This document shows, piece by piece, positions 55,034 to 63,432 of a stretch of DNA of 64,000 nucleotides (the stretch's first letter is position 1; every line of letters starts with the position of its first letter). Under the pieces are notes generated by a model. The model searched no databases. It had not been told where the DNA came from and saw only the letters and a list, made by a program, of their open reading frames with translations. The translations under genes and the position numbers were made by a program. The DNA comes from Mangrovibacter phragmitis. GTDB taxonomy: Bacteria; Pseudomonadota; Gammaproteobacteria; Enterobacterales; Enterobacteriaceae. The DNA lies in contig NZ_LYRP01000001.1 of assembly GCF_001655675.1 (NCBI RefSeq), forward strand, positions 558,001-622,000, written 5' to 3'.

Positions 55034-55347
55034 CACTTCATTTGATGTGTTATGGGGCTTTGCAGCCCCATTTTTTAGGCCAGAAGCGACAAACCTGTGT
55101 GTATGGTCTGGTGACATTTGCCCGAGTGCGCTGTTATGTTACAACGTCTCTCCTGGCTCAGCCCCCAGCCACCCTTATGGCCGATGCCACGATGGCACTG
55201 CCCTGTATGGCGCACACCCGCCCCGTAACGCCAGCCACCACTCGCCATGAAGATAGTTCATGTTGGCGTGAAATTAACTCTCTTTCTCTCGTTCACCTGC
55301 TCTGGCATAACTATGCCTATTAACTTATTGATAACATGATGACCGCG
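55034..55347. other. Leader region upstream of mesX
   Basis: About 310 bases between the GST-like gene and mesX, with several short inverted repeats. The strongest is at 55243-55268; another is TGCCA-CGA-TGGCA near 55185-55197. On the minus strand a sequence beginning AGCCAGGAGA near 55160 recalls a cobalamin-riboswitch box but the rest does not fit. No gene is called. Confidence 0.4.
55243..55268 (+). promoter_or_regulatory. Hairpin in the mesX leader
   Basis: CGCCATGAA and TTCATG-T-TGGCG pair with a small bulge around a 5-base loop. It stands about 80 bases before the mesX start and could be a leader structure or operator; no known motif matches. Confidence 0.35.
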
Positions 55348-56340
55348 ATGAATAAAGAATTCACCTTTAAGATTAAAAGCAGTCGCTTTGACGAAAATTA
55401 CAATCCGTCAGAAAACACGCGTATTACCACCAACTTTGCCAATCTGGCTCGCGGGAATAACCGCCAACAGAACTTGCGCAATACGCTGGTGATGATTAAC
55501 AACCGTTTTAATAACCTGGCGTATTGGGATAACCCTAAAAGTTGTCGTTATTCTGTGGAGCTGGAAATTATTTCAGTTGAGATGGCTATTCCGGATACCA
55601 CCACCACTTTCCCGGTAATTGAGATTTTGAAAACAACGATTGTTGATAAAAAAACCGGGCAGCGCATTGACGGTATTGTGGGCAATAACTTCTCTTCTTA
55701 CGTAAGGGATTATGACTTCAGTGTATTACTGCCAGAGCATAATAAGCACCATGCTAATTTCAGTATTCCGGAGCACTTTGGTGAGTTACACGGACAGATA
55801 TTCAAACATTTTGTTAATTCCAGTACATACCGGGAAACGTTCAAAAAAACGCCGGTAATTTGCCTCAGTGTTTCAAGCAAAGACACCTATCAGCGCACCG
55901 GAAACCAGCATCCGGTTCTGGGTATTGAATACCGGCCAGGCAGCACATCGTTAACTGAGAAGTACTTTGCAAAGATGGGATTACAGGTGCGCTACTTTAT
56001 GCCGAACAATAGTGTCGCCCCGCTGGCGTTTTATTTTTCCGGTGACTTACTCAGGGATTACACAGACCTGGAGCTTATCAGCACCATCAGCACGATGGAG
56101 ACGTTCCAGAAAATTTACCGGCCTGAGATCTATAACGCCAACTCAGCCGCCGGGCATTATTACCAGCCTAACCTCAGTCACCAGGATCATTCACTCACCA
56201 CTATTGTTTATGACCGTGAAGAGCGCACGCAACTGGCGATTGAACAGGGTAAATTTACTGAAACATATTTCATTAAACCCTACCAGAATATTCTTGCGCA
56301 GTGGTCTGCCAGCTATGAAATTTCTAACTGTTTAATTTAA
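55348..56340 (+). CDS. mesX: MesX (DUF1852), partner of methionine synthase MesD
   Basis: This is a 330-residue DUF1852 protein. The start MNKEFTFKIKSSRFDENYNP and the block TRITTNFANLARGNNRQQNL are typical of the family. MesX is known to be needed by the MesD class of folate-independent methionine synthases, probably for the methyl donor, in aerobic bacteria. I choose the ATG at 55348 by family resemblance; two earlier ATGs (55336, 55339) are also open, and none has a strong ribosome site. mesD follows 30 bases later. Confidence 0.88.
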   Translation: MNKEFTFKIKSSRFDENYNPSENTRITTNFANLARGNNRQQNLRNTLVMINNRFNNLAYWDNPKSCRYSVELEIISVEMAIPDTTTTFPVIEILKTTIVDKKTGQRIDGIVGNNFSSYVRDYDFSVLLPEHNKHHANFSIPEHFGELHGQIFKHFVNSSTYRETFKKTPVICLSVSSKDTYQRTGNQHPVLGIEYRPGSTSLTEKYFAKMGLQVRYFMPNNSVAPLAFYFSGDLLRDYTDLELISTISTMETFQKIYRPEIYNANSAAGHYYQPNLSHQDHSLTTIVYDREERTQLAIEQGKFTETYFIKPYQNILAQWSASYEISNCLI

Positions 56341-56370
56341 TTAACGAAGAATAAAAGGTTCACTATTATT

Positions 56371-57402
56371 ATGAAAAAATTGCTACCCACCTCCACGGCT
56401 GGCAGTTTGCCCAAACCGTCCTGGCTCGCGCAACCAGAAACCTTGTGGTCGCCCTGGAAACTGCATAACGGCGAGCTGGCTGAGGGGAAAAAAGATGCCC
56501 TGAGTCTGGCACTGTATGATCAACTGCGGGCAGGGATTGATATTGTCAGCGACGGCGAACAAACCCGCCAGCACTTTGTCACCACATTTATTGAACACCT
56601 CAGTGGTGTGGATTTTGAAAAACGTGAAACGGTCAGAATTCGTAACCGCTATGATGCCAGCGTTCCCACTGTCGTGAGTGCCGTAGAGCGCCAAAAACCG
56701 GTGTTTGTTGAAGATGCCAAATTCTTACGCCAGCTCACCAGGCAGCCAATAAAGTGGGCCCTGCCAGGGCCGATGACCATGATAGACACACTGTATGACA
56801 ACCATTACAAGAGCCGTGAAAAACTGGCCTGGGAATTTGCCAAAATTCTCAACCAGGAAGCCAAAGAGTTAGAAGCGGCAGGTGTCGACATTATCCAGTT
56901 TGATGAACCAGCATTTAATGTCTTTTTTGATGAAGTGAATGACTGGGGAATCGCCGCGCTGGAAAGGGCCATTGAGGGGCTTAAATGCGAAACAGCGGTG
57001 CATATTTGCTATGGCTATGGTATCAAAGCCAATACTGACTGGAAAAAGACTCTGGGCTCTGAATGGCGACAGTACGAAGAAACATTCCCCAGGTTGCAGT
57101 CATCGGGTATCAATATTATCTCCCTGGAATGCCATAACTCCCATGTCCCACTTGATCTGCTTGAACTGATTCGAGGCAAAAAAGTCATGGTAGGCGCCAT
57201 AGACGTGGCAACCAACGCGATTGAAACACCAGAGGAAGTTGCCAGTACATTGCGTAACGCACTGCAGTTTGTAGATGCCGACAAGTTATACCCGTCAACT
57301 AATTGCGGTATGGCTCCGCTATCACGTCAGGTTGCCAGCGGTAAGCTCAATGCGTTAAGTGCAGGGGCGGAGATTGTCCGCCGGGAACTGGCCGACAAAT
57401 AA
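56371..57402 (+). CDS. mesD: MesD, core-type methionine synthase
   Basis: This is a 343-residue protein equal to the C-terminal catalytic half of MetE. It methylates homocysteine to methionine without the folate-binding N-terminal domain. Zinc and homocysteine residues of the MetE type are visible: His and Cys in AVHICYGYG, Glu in ISLECHNSHV and Cys in STNCGMAPLS. The N-terminal TSTAGSLPKPSWL is also a family mark. The pairing with mesX supports the MesD class over a truncated MetE. The cell probably has MetE or MetH as well. Confidence 0.9.
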   Translation: MKKLLPTSTAGSLPKPSWLAQPETLWSPWKLHNGELAEGKKDALSLALYDQLRAGIDIVSDGEQTRQHFVTTFIEHLSGVDFEKRETVRIRNRYDASVPTVVSAVERQKPVFVEDAKFLRQLTRQPIKWALPGPMTMIDTLYDNHYKSREKLAWEFAKILNQEAKELEAAGVDIIQFDEPAFNVFFDEVNDWGIAALERAIEGLKCETAVHICYGYGIKANTDWKKTLGSEWRQYEETFPRLQSSGINIISLECHNSHVPLDLLELIRGKKVMVGAIDVATNAIETPEEVASTLRNALQFVDADKLYPSTNCGMAPLSRQVASGKLNALSAGAEIVRRELADK

Positions 57403-57416
57403 TTACGCCCACAAAA

Positions 57417-57437
57417 AAGCCTGCGCAAAGCAGGCTT
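57417..57437. terminator. Terminator hairpin 1 between mesD and gss
   Basis: AAGCCTGC-GCAAA-GCAGGCTT; six T follow on the minus strand, so it serves the gss side best, and it stands 15 bases after the mesD stop. Confidence 0.75.
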
Positions 57438-57532
57438 GAGTCTCATGACAAACCTTATGTCCGCACAGAACGAGAGGATGTAACCCAATAAAAAACCAGG
57501 AAAATCAATTTATTGATTTTCGGCTGCTAACT

Positions 57533-57568
57533 AAAAAGAAGGAAAAACCACGTTTTTTCCTTCTTTTT
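57533..57568. terminator. Terminator hairpin 2 between mesD and gss
   Basis: AAAAAGAAGGAAAAA pairs perfectly with TTTTTTCCTTCTTTTT over 15 bp around a loop of about 5 bases, so it can act on either strand. Confidence 0.7.
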
Positions 57569-57578
57569 CATCAATTTT

Positions 57579-57602
57579 AAGCCTGCACTAAGCAGGCTTT
57601 TT
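57579..57602 (+). terminator. Terminator hairpin 3 between mesD and gss
   Basis: AAGCCTGC-ACTAA-GCAGGCTTTTTA. The stem is the same as in hairpin 1, 160 bases away, but the T run is on the plus strand. Confidence 0.75.
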
Positions 57603-57655
57603 ACTTCTCGAAGCTTATGTAATTACGCTTTCGTAAGCCAGGTGCCAGTTACCGC

Positions 57656-59533
57656 TTAATGGCTTTCGTCTTCATGATTACGGGTAACAATCAGCGGTTC
57701 AATATCACTCTCTTTTTGAATCACCAGGGTTTCATCTCCGCGCAGGCAGGCTCCGCCATAACTGCCACCAACAGTAAATGTGCACACCTGCAAATAGCGC
57801 CCTGAGACTTTCGGCAGGCACCACAATTGCTGGTAGATATTTTTCCGGTCAACAAATTTGCCCTGAGTCTTATCCAGCACTTCATCCTGCCCGCTGATAA
57901 GGTCAATATTACTGCCGCAACGGCCTGATATGGGCTTCACCGCATAACCTGTTTTCGCCAGTTCTTCGTTAACGTGAAAATCGGTATCCAGTAAATAGCG
58001 GTGGTGAGGGAACAACGACCACAGCACCGGCAAAATCGCTTTGTTGCCCGGGATCACCGTCCATAATGGCTCAAACACCATCACTTCTGGGCGCAACAAC
58101 ACATCTATCAGCCGAACTTCATTTTGTGGGTGGCCGGTACGAATAGGAACCGCGGCATATTCGGTTTCGCTGACCTCTCGTATCTGCTCAATCGCGGTTT
58201 CCCATGCCCAGGTTTTCCAGACACAGTTAACCAGGCGCCCTTCATCATCAATCAGTTCCCCGGCACTGTTCCAGCTCAGCGAAGAGAGCCCGCAAACGAC
58301 CTTGCACTCAAACCCGGCATTTTCCAGCGAGCGCTGCATAAACATCGCATGGTATTTTTCCTCCACGTCATCATCCAGCATGATATGAACAAACGGGCGC
58401 GCATCACTGTGTTTCCAGGTGCCGGAAAGTTCATCAAGCAATCCTTCCGCCGGATTATACCCCATGCCCGGATAACCTTTTTTCGCCCATTCGCTGAGGA
58501 TCAACCCACCTTCGGTGTGGCAAGAAGCCGAATCCGCATTGTATTCATAAACTTTTATTCCCCTCTCATCCATGCAAAAGTCCAGCCGCCCGGTAATCAT
58601 GTGATGACGGCGTTGTTGCCATGACAGGCGCAAACGGGGCCAAAGAATTTTGGGTATATCAAACAACTCCAGCAAACTGTCGTCTTTAAGCACTTTATCT
58701 GTCGCATGCAAGTACATTAAATGCAGTTCATTGGTTGCTTTAATCAGCTCCTGCTCAGCATCTTCGCTAATGGTGAAATAACGGTAGGGATCCTGATTAA
58801 TGCTGTAACCATTGGCTGCAATGTACGCTTCCTGCAGCGGGTCTTTATCATTAAGCCAGCGGCCATTAAACTGCCCCTGCTCAGAAAGCCTTGCGCCAGT
58901 AATCGCCAGTTTTTTTGCGGGAATTTCCGGTTGTGGCAGTGTGCCCTGCGTGTCATCGCTCTGAACCATCCACCCCAAAATGGCGGTGTCATCAAAGGTA
59001 TCTTTGACTGTGTAGTGGCCGTTTTTAACTTCCAGCACCAGTTCCCGGGTCCATTGCTGGCCTGCCGGTAACGGTGAGTGAATAACATTCTGCTCCGCGA
59101 TACGCACTTTATTGCCCAGAAGTTGCGTGATGACCGCAACATGGCCGGTGTGTTTAAATTCTCCACCCTTCTGCCAGATAAGCAATGCCCCCGCAACTGG
59201 AGGCCGGGTGGCACCATTAGCTACAGCCTGCAATGGTAGCAAATTGTCGTTTACCACCTGGCGCAAAAACCGCAGAGAAAATATCTCATACGCCATGCCC
59301 ACATCAGTAAATACCACACCATAGTTCAGGAACATAAAACGCCGCGCAAACTCTACGCATTGCCATTTATGCCCCATATATTCGTTTCCGATATAACTAC
59401 GAAATGCCGCGTCATCCGGAAAACTCTGCGGATCCAGACTGCTGTAATTAGAGGAATAGATAGCAACCCCGCCAGGTGCATACCCTAACAATGTGCCAAA
59501 TGGCGCATCACACCCGGTTGTTCCTTTACTCAT
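57656..59533 (-). CDS. gss: Bifunctional glutathionylspermidine synthetase/amidase
   Basis: This enzyme joins glutathione to spermidine with ATP and also splits the product. It has 625 aa. The N-terminal CHAP amidase domain (about 1-200) has catalytic C59 in GHKWQCVEFARR and a histidine in KHTGHVAVIT. The C-terminal ATP-grasp synthetase (about 205-620) has ATNELHLMYLHATDKVLKDD, GRLDFCMDERGIKVYEYNAD and KPISGRCGSNIDLI. Alignment with E. coli Gss is end to end, starting MSKGTTGCDAPFGTLLGYAP. AAGG stands about 7 bases before the ATG. In E. coli gss is elsewhere on the chromosome. Confidence 0.95.
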   Translation of the reverse strand: MSKGTTGCDAPFGTLLGYAPGGVAIYSSNYSSLDPQSFPDDAAFRSYIGNEYMGHKWQCVEFARRFMFLNYGVVFTDVGMAYEIFSLRFLRQVVNDNLLPLQAVANGATRPPVAGALLIWQKGGEFKHTGHVAVITQLLGNKVRIAEQNVIHSPLPAGQQWTRELVLEVKNGHYTVKDTFDDTAILGWMVQSDDTQGTLPQPEIPAKKLAITGARLSEQGQFNGRWLNDKDPLQEAYIAANGYSINQDPYRYFTISEDAEQELIKATNELHLMYLHATDKVLKDDSLLELFDIPKILWPRLRLSWQQRRHHMITGRLDFCMDERGIKVYEYNADSASCHTEGGLILSEWAKKGYPGMGYNPAEGLLDELSGTWKHSDARPFVHIMLDDDVEEKYHAMFMQRSLENAGFECKVVCGLSSLSWNSAGELIDDEGRLVNCVWKTWAWETAIEQIREVSETEYAAVPIRTGHPQNEVRLIDVLLRPEVMVFEPLWTVIPGNKAILPVLWSLFPHHRYLLDTDFHVNEELAKTGYAVKPISGRCGSNIDLISGQDEVLDKTQGKFVDRKNIYQQLWCLPKVSGRYLQVCTFTVGGSYGGACLRGDETLVIQKESDIEPLIVTRNHEDESH

Positions 59534-59910
59534 GTGCTGACCTTACATAATACGGCCTGAGTCACTCCCTTTACCCTTCCGTCATGCTCTTCGGCTCAGG
59601 CGCTGTCCAGACGGAGAAGTGATTATCATAGCACTGCGCATCTTTTTTCCAAGCCGTGGCCCGGCTACAACACTCGGACATTTTACATGCTTATTTGTAT
59701 CAGTTTGTCACAGGCCAGTGAGATTAATTCCCCCCACGGGATGAGAGTAAAAACACGGATATTCAATTTATTACAGCCATTTTATGGGCCGGGATTATTT
59801 CAGTTCTCATATAACACGTCGAAAAAACCGCACAATTAGGGCAACGCGCGCTGAACAATCACCTATGGTTATTGGAATTGCAGGTTCCATAACCCAAAAG
59901 GAGCAGACAC
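59534..59910. other. Divergent gss/dehydrogenase intergenic region
   Basis: 377 bases holding the promoters of two divergent genes. An inverted repeat at 59867-59894 lies just before the dehydrogenase gene. No gene is seen. Confidence 0.45.
59867..59894 (+). promoter_or_regulatory. Inverted repeat before the dehydrogenase gene
   Basis: GGTTATTGGAA and TTCCATAACC pair with one bulged T. It ends 16 bases before the ATG, next to the AGGAG ribosome site, so it may be an operator or affect translation. Confidence 0.4.
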
Positions 59911-60696
59911 ATGTCAAAAGGTCTCGATGGTAAAGTGGCCCTGGTAACGGGCGCGGCGCAAGGTATTGGCCGTGGAATTGCACTGCGACTGGCCGAAGAA
60001 GGAGTGAACCTTGCGCTGGTTGATCTACAAAAAGAAAAACTGGCACATGTCCTGGACGAAGTCACAGCGAAGGGGGTGCGGGCCACAACATTTGGTGCAG
60101 ATATCAGTCAACGCGAAGATGTTTATGCCGCCGTTGACCATGCGGTTCAAGAGTTAGGTACGCTTGATGTCATGATTAACAATGCCGGTATCGCCCAGGT
60201 TAAACCCATTGCCGATATCATGCCCGGTGATCTGGAAAAAATACTGAACATTAATATTGGCGGCGTGACATGGGGTATTCAGGCGGCTGCAGCAAAATTT
60301 AAGGCGTTAGGTAAGAAAGGGAAGATTATTAGTGCATCGTCCATTGCCGGTCATGATGGTTTTGCAATGCTGGGCATGTATTCAGCGACTAAATTTGCCG
60401 TTCGCGCCCTTACCCAGGCTGCGGCCAAGGAGTATGCCAGCGCGGGCATTACGGTAAATGCTTATTGCCCGGGGATTGTTGGCACCGATATGTGGGTAGA
60501 AATCGATAAACGTTTTTCGGAAATAACAGGGGCACCGGTGGGGGAAACCTACAAAAAATATGTCGAAGGTATTGCTCTCGGCCGCGCGCAAACGCCTGCA
60601 GATGTGGCGGCACTGGTGGCATTTCTCTCCAGTGATGATGCCGATTATATTACCGGCCAGGCCATTCTGACCGACGGTGGGATAGTTTACCGCTAA
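59911..60696 (+). CDS. Short-chain dehydrogenase/reductase, acetoin/diacetyl reductase-like
   Basis: This is an NAD(P)-dependent SDR of 261 aa. The cofactor motif is [15 protein letters not shown], then NNAGIAQ, and the catalytic Ser-Tyr-Lys in [10 protein letters not shown] and [32 protein letters not shown] sequence near 180-200 recalls BudC, the meso-2,3-butanediol dehydrogenase/diacetyl reductase, and the C-terminus [14 protein letters not shown] is typical. No budA or budB is nearby, so the substrate is not certain. AGGAG lies 7 bases before the ATG. Confidence 0.85.
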   Translation: MSKGLDGKVALVTGAAQGIGRGIALRLAEEGVNLALVDLQKEKLAHVLDEVTAKGVRATTFGADISQREDVYAAVDHAVQELGTLDVMINNAGIAQVKPIADIMPGDLEKILNINIGGVTWGIQAAAAKFKALGKKGKIISASSIAGHDGFAMLGMYSATKFAVRALTQAAAKEYASAGITVNAYCPGIVGTDMWVEIDKRFSEITGAPVGETYKKYVEGIALGRAQTPADVAALVAFLSSDDADYITGQAILTDGGIVYR

Positions 60697-60728
60697 TCAA
60701 CTGACTACAGCCGCTTTTTACTACAAAC

Positions 60729-60750
60729 ACAGGCTGCATACGCAGCCTGT
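60729..60750. terminator. Hairpin between the dehydrogenase gene and cheV
   Basis: ACAGGCTGC-ATAC-GCAGCCTGT, a perfect 9-bp stem between convergent genes. The T runs are weak. Confidence 0.65.
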
Positions 60751-60774
60751 TCAGTGCTCATCCCACAAAAAAAG

Positions 60775-61752
60775 TTAACGCAGATTGGCAGACTTCGTGC
60801 CATTCAGTACGTCTTCAATGGCCGAGCTCAGTTCATTGATTTCAAACTTCGCTACATAGCCATCGGCGCCCACTTTGCGGACATGGTCTTCGTTTGCTGA
60901 ACCCGACAATGATGAGTGAATAATGACCGGAATACGCTTCAGTGACTCTTCTCGTTTGATATTACGGGTCAGCGTAAAGCCATCCATTTCAGGCATTTCA
61001 AGGTCCGTCAGGACAAGGCCAATTTTATCACTGATCGGCACGCCTTCTCGCTGAGCTTCATCCATAATTTTCTTAATGCGGTTCCAGGCTTCAAGCCCGG
61101 TTACATTAGAAATAAACGGAATCCCCATTGCATTCAGCGCCTGTTCCAGCATGGAACGCGCAACTTTTGAATCCTCAGCAACAATCGCTACCGCACCGGG
61201 CTTCAGGTTAAACCGCTTCGCTTCCATGGTATCTTCATGTACTTCACGCGTGGTTGGAATGATGTCACACAGGATCTGTTCTACATCCAGCACCAGTGAT
61301 AAACGGTTACTTGCCGGGTCAGTATCCAGACGGGCAATACTGGTAATGTAACTGTTGCTCACCCCCGCCTCTGCCGCATGTACCTGGCTCCAGTCAAGGC
61401 GCACAATGTCATCCACTGTTTCCACAGCAAATGCCTGAGTACTACGGGCATACTCCGTTATCAATAAAATGTTCAGCCCGGTTTCTGGCTTACAGCCCAC
61501 AACCGCAGGTAAATCAATAACCGGAATTACCTGACCACGAATATTCACCATTCCCATCATCGGTGGTTGCATACCAGCCGCTTTAGTCAGCACTGGCATG
61601 GGCACAATTTCTCGTAACTTAAACACGTTTATGCCAAACAGTTCCGGTGGCTCTCCCGGGCCGGGCACACCCAGGCGAAACAGCAACAACTCGAACTTAT
61701 TGGATAGTGTGAGGTTTGTTCTTTCCTCAATCTCTTTTTGAAAGTTATCCAT
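60775..61752 (-). CDS. cheV: Chemotaxis coupling protein CheV
   Basis: CheV joins a CheW-like coupling domain (about 1-165, FGINVFKLREIVPMP, MVNIRGQVIPVIDLPAVVG) to a receiver domain (about 185-315) with phospho-acceptor in VLTDLEMPEMDG. It links chemoreceptors to CheA and can act as a phosphate sink. The ATG at 61752 with GAGGAAAAC upstream gives 325 aa. The 24 codons before it are not family-like. E. coli K-12 lacks cheV, while Salmonella and many relatives have it. A sigma-28 promoter precedes it, so it belongs to the flagellar regulon though it lies 27 kb from the fli genes. Confidence 0.93.
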   Translation of the reverse strand: MDNFQKEIEERTNLTLSNKFELLLFRLGVPGPGEPPELFGINVFKLREIVPMPVLTKAAGMQPPMMGMVNIRGQVIPVIDLPAVVGCKPETGLNILLITEYARSTQAFAVETVDDIVRLDWSQVHAAEAGVSNSYITSIARLDTDPASNRLSLVLDVEQILCDIIPTTREVHEDTMEAKRFNLKPGAVAIVAEDSKVARSMLEQALNAMGIPFISNVTGLEAWNRIKKIMDEAQREGVPISDKIGLVLTDLEMPEMDGFTLTRNIKREESLKRIPVIIHSSLSGSANEDHVRKVGADGYVAKFEINELSSAIEDVLNGTKSANLR

Positions 61753-61878
61753 GTTTTCCTCAGTGTGGTCGGTGTTGGGTGAGATAACAAAACAACACGA
61801 GTGATTGAGACAAAGACGTAACAAATCTCCTCGCCTTCACTTCACGTGCTAACGGCAATTTTGTCCAGTTATCACTCT

Positions 61879-61905
61879 TTATCGGCAGCCTCCGGCAAAA
61901 TTACA
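61879..61905 (-). promoter_or_regulatory. Sigma-28 promoter of cheV
   Basis: On the minus strand a perfect -10 element GCCGATAA lies 11 bases after TGTAATTT, a moderate -35. It stands about 130 bases before the cheV ATG. Confidence 0.75.
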
Positions 61906-62045
61906 GTTGTTAATCCACCTTTTTCAATTTTCGTTAAGCTGCACAACATTTTTATTGTTATGCCCTAATTACTCAGCGGAAAACATACCTCTGGCGAGGT
62001 AACTGACGGGAGGTGACACACAGAATTGAGGTATTCAGAAATGCA

Positions 62046-62068
62046 AAACACCGCCCTGGGCGGTGTTT
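62046..62068 (-). terminator. nac terminator
   Basis: AAACACCGCC and GGCGGTGTTT form a 10-bp stem with a 3-base loop, followed on the minus strand by TTTTGCATTT. It begins about 30 bases after the nac stop. Confidence 0.75.
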
Positions 62069-62097
62069 CAACTTAAAGCGCTGCTTATCCCAAAAAA

Positions 62098-63015
62098 TTA
62101 GCCTACCAGCATCAGTTCGTTGCTTTCCAGAGACGGGCGGGAGACCAGGGATAACAAAATATCTTTTACTGCCTGAGCCTGAGGCGACAACTGAGCGCGA
62201 GCCGACAGGTTTAATGATAAAGGCAGGTTCATTGATGGTGTGGTAATACGGGCCATCCAGCCATTAGATGCACTGACTAAAGAGCGGGCCGCAGACTCAG
62301 GCAGGACTGTCACGCCCATACCACTGGCAATAGCCGCAGTCAGAGTAGAAATAGATTCAATTTCACCAATAATTTTGGCAGTCAGGCGGCGCAGTGAAAA
62401 TGCTTCATCAACCCGCTTACGCACAGCACTGTAATCGCGTGGTAAAAACAGGTTCATTTCTGCAACAGCGGCGAGGTCAACGGTTTGCCCCGGGCACTCA
62501 CTGGTGCCAACCAGATATAACTCTTCTTTCAATAGCGGCTGGCTGGTAATTCCGGCTGTTGGCGCACGGTCATATAATACAGCCATATCCAGTTGCCCAC
62601 TGAGCAATTTATCATTCAGTACCGAGCCACTATTTTCATGGAGATAAACCAGCACATCGGGTAATTCGCTACGCACAGCCTGCAACAACGGCATAATAAT
62701 GGACGACGCTGCTGTACCTGGTGCCAGACCAATGGATACCTGCCCGCTTAAGGTTTGCCCTACATTGTTAACGGCAAGCTGTGCCTGTTCACACTGGCGC
62801 AAAATAGTACGAGCATGGGCGTAGAGAATTTTTCCGGCTTCTGTGGGTGTTACTCCACGTTTCGTGCGGATTAACAGTTGCTGATCCAACTCCCCTTCCA
62901 GGGTAGCCACCTGCTGGCTTAGCGCTGGTTGCGCAATGTGCAAGACTTCAGCGGCCTGAGTCAGGCTACCAATATCGACGATTTTCACGAAGTACTTCAG
63001 TCGTCTTAAATTCAT
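62098..63015 (-). CDS. nac: Nitrogen assimilation control protein Nac
   Basis: Nac is a LysR regulator made under nitrogen limitation. It needs no co-inducer and couples sigma-54 control to sigma-70 genes. It has 305 aa from the ATG at 63015, which has CAGGAGG 5 bases upstream; the longer frame to 63060 is not needed. The HTH (LRRLKYFVKIVDIGSLTQAA, HIAQPALSQQVATLEGELDQ) and the rest are close to E. coli Nac. A sigma-54 promoter and an NtrC site precede it. It stands next to a tRNA-Asn gene, as nac stands beside asnV in E. coli. Confidence 0.95.
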   Translation of the reverse strand: MNLRRLKYFVKIVDIGSLTQAAEVLHIAQPALSQQVATLEGELDQQLLIRTKRGVTPTEAGKILYAHARTILRQCEQAQLAVNNVGQTLSGQVSIGLAPGTAASSIIMPLLQAVRSELPDVLVYLHENSGSVLNDKLLSGQLDMAVLYDRAPTAGITSQPLLKEELYLVGTSECPGQTVDLAAVAEMNLFLPRDYSAVRKRVDEAFSLRRLTAKIIGEIESISTLTAAIASGMGVTVLPESAARSLVSASNGWMARITTPSMNLPLSLNLSARAQLSPQAQAVKDILLSLVSRPSLESNELMLVG

Positions 63016-63074
63016 TTTGCCTCCTGTACGGAATGCCCTTGCCATGTCGGCAGCTATCATGTCTCTGAATGTAT

Positions 63075-63090
63075 AGCAATATACTTGCCA
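63075..63090 (-). promoter_or_regulatory. Sigma-54 promoter of nac
   Basis: On the minus strand TGGCAAG-TATA-TTGCT has the invariant GG and GC at the right spacing of RpoN promoters. It lies 60 bases before the nac ATG. Confidence 0.93.
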
Positions 63091-63207
63091 GTTTTCTGGA
63101 ACTCCGCTTTTATGAGCTAACAGGCTGGATAATAAGAGAAACTAATCGACTCCCCCATTATCATTACTAAAACGCGGGAATACCCCTGCCCCATAAGAGA
63201 CACTTAT

Positions 63208-63222
63208 GCACCATAGCAGTGC
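63208..63222. promoter_or_regulatory. NtrC-binding site upstream of nac
   Basis: GCACCATAGCAGTGC has the outer GCAC/GTGC-type half-sites of the NtrC consensus GCACYAWATTGGTGC. It is about 120 bases upstream of the sigma-54 promoter, a normal enhancer distance. Confidence 0.7.
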
Positions 63223-63253
63223 GCATGATGCCTGTTTTGGGTAAAAAAAGACC

Positions 63254-63276
63254 AACTGCTGAAATAGCCAGCAGTT
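63254..63276. terminator. Hairpin between nac and tRNA-Asn
   Basis: AACTGCTG and CAGCAGTT form an 8-bp stem. Seven T follow nearby on the minus strand. What it would terminate is unclear, because both neighbours start away from it. Confidence 0.5.
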
Positions 63277-63300
63277 AGTTTTAAAATTGCTTTCCAGGCT

Positions 63301-63329
63301 TTGACAAGCTGTTACACCCTCGTTATTAT
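63301..63329 (+). promoter_or_regulatory. Sigma-70 promoter of the second tRNA-Asn
   Basis: TTGACA, 17 bases, TATTAT and the GCGCCCC discriminator, nearly the same as the promoter at 53172; only the spacer differs. Confidence 0.9.
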
Positions 63330-63347
63330 GCGCCCCGTTCACACGAT

Positions 63348-63423
63348 TCCTCTGTAGTTCAGTCGGTAGAACGGCGGACTGTTAATCCGTATGTCACTGG
63401 TTCGAGTCCAGTCAGAGGAGCCA
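63348..63423 (+). tRNA. asnV: tRNA-Asn (GTT), second copy
   Basis: The 76 bases are identical to the tRNA-Asn at 53219, with anticodon GTT and encoded CCA. Its place next to nac corresponds to asnV of E. coli. An integrase remnant follows, as expected of a used integration site. Confidence 0.96.
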
Positions 63424-63424
63424 A
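63408..63424 (+). repeat. att-like 3' end of tRNA-Asn, copy 2
   Basis: CCAGTCAGAGGAGCCAA, identical to the copy at 53279, and on the same strand. The decayed integrase gene begins about 195 bases further on. Confidence 0.65.
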
Positions 63425-63432
63425 ATTTGAAG

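Larger units (their letters stand above)
61753..62097. other. cheV-nac intergenic region
   Basis: This 345-base stretch carries the cheV sigma-28 promoter at 61879 and the nac terminator at 62046. No further gene is seen. Confidence 0.5.

Noticed and set aside
55140..55165. Cobalamin-riboswitch-like box on the minus strand (AGCCAGGAGA)
   Set aside because: Only the first ten positions fit; the rest of the riboswitch core is missing, and it would point away from mesX-mesD.
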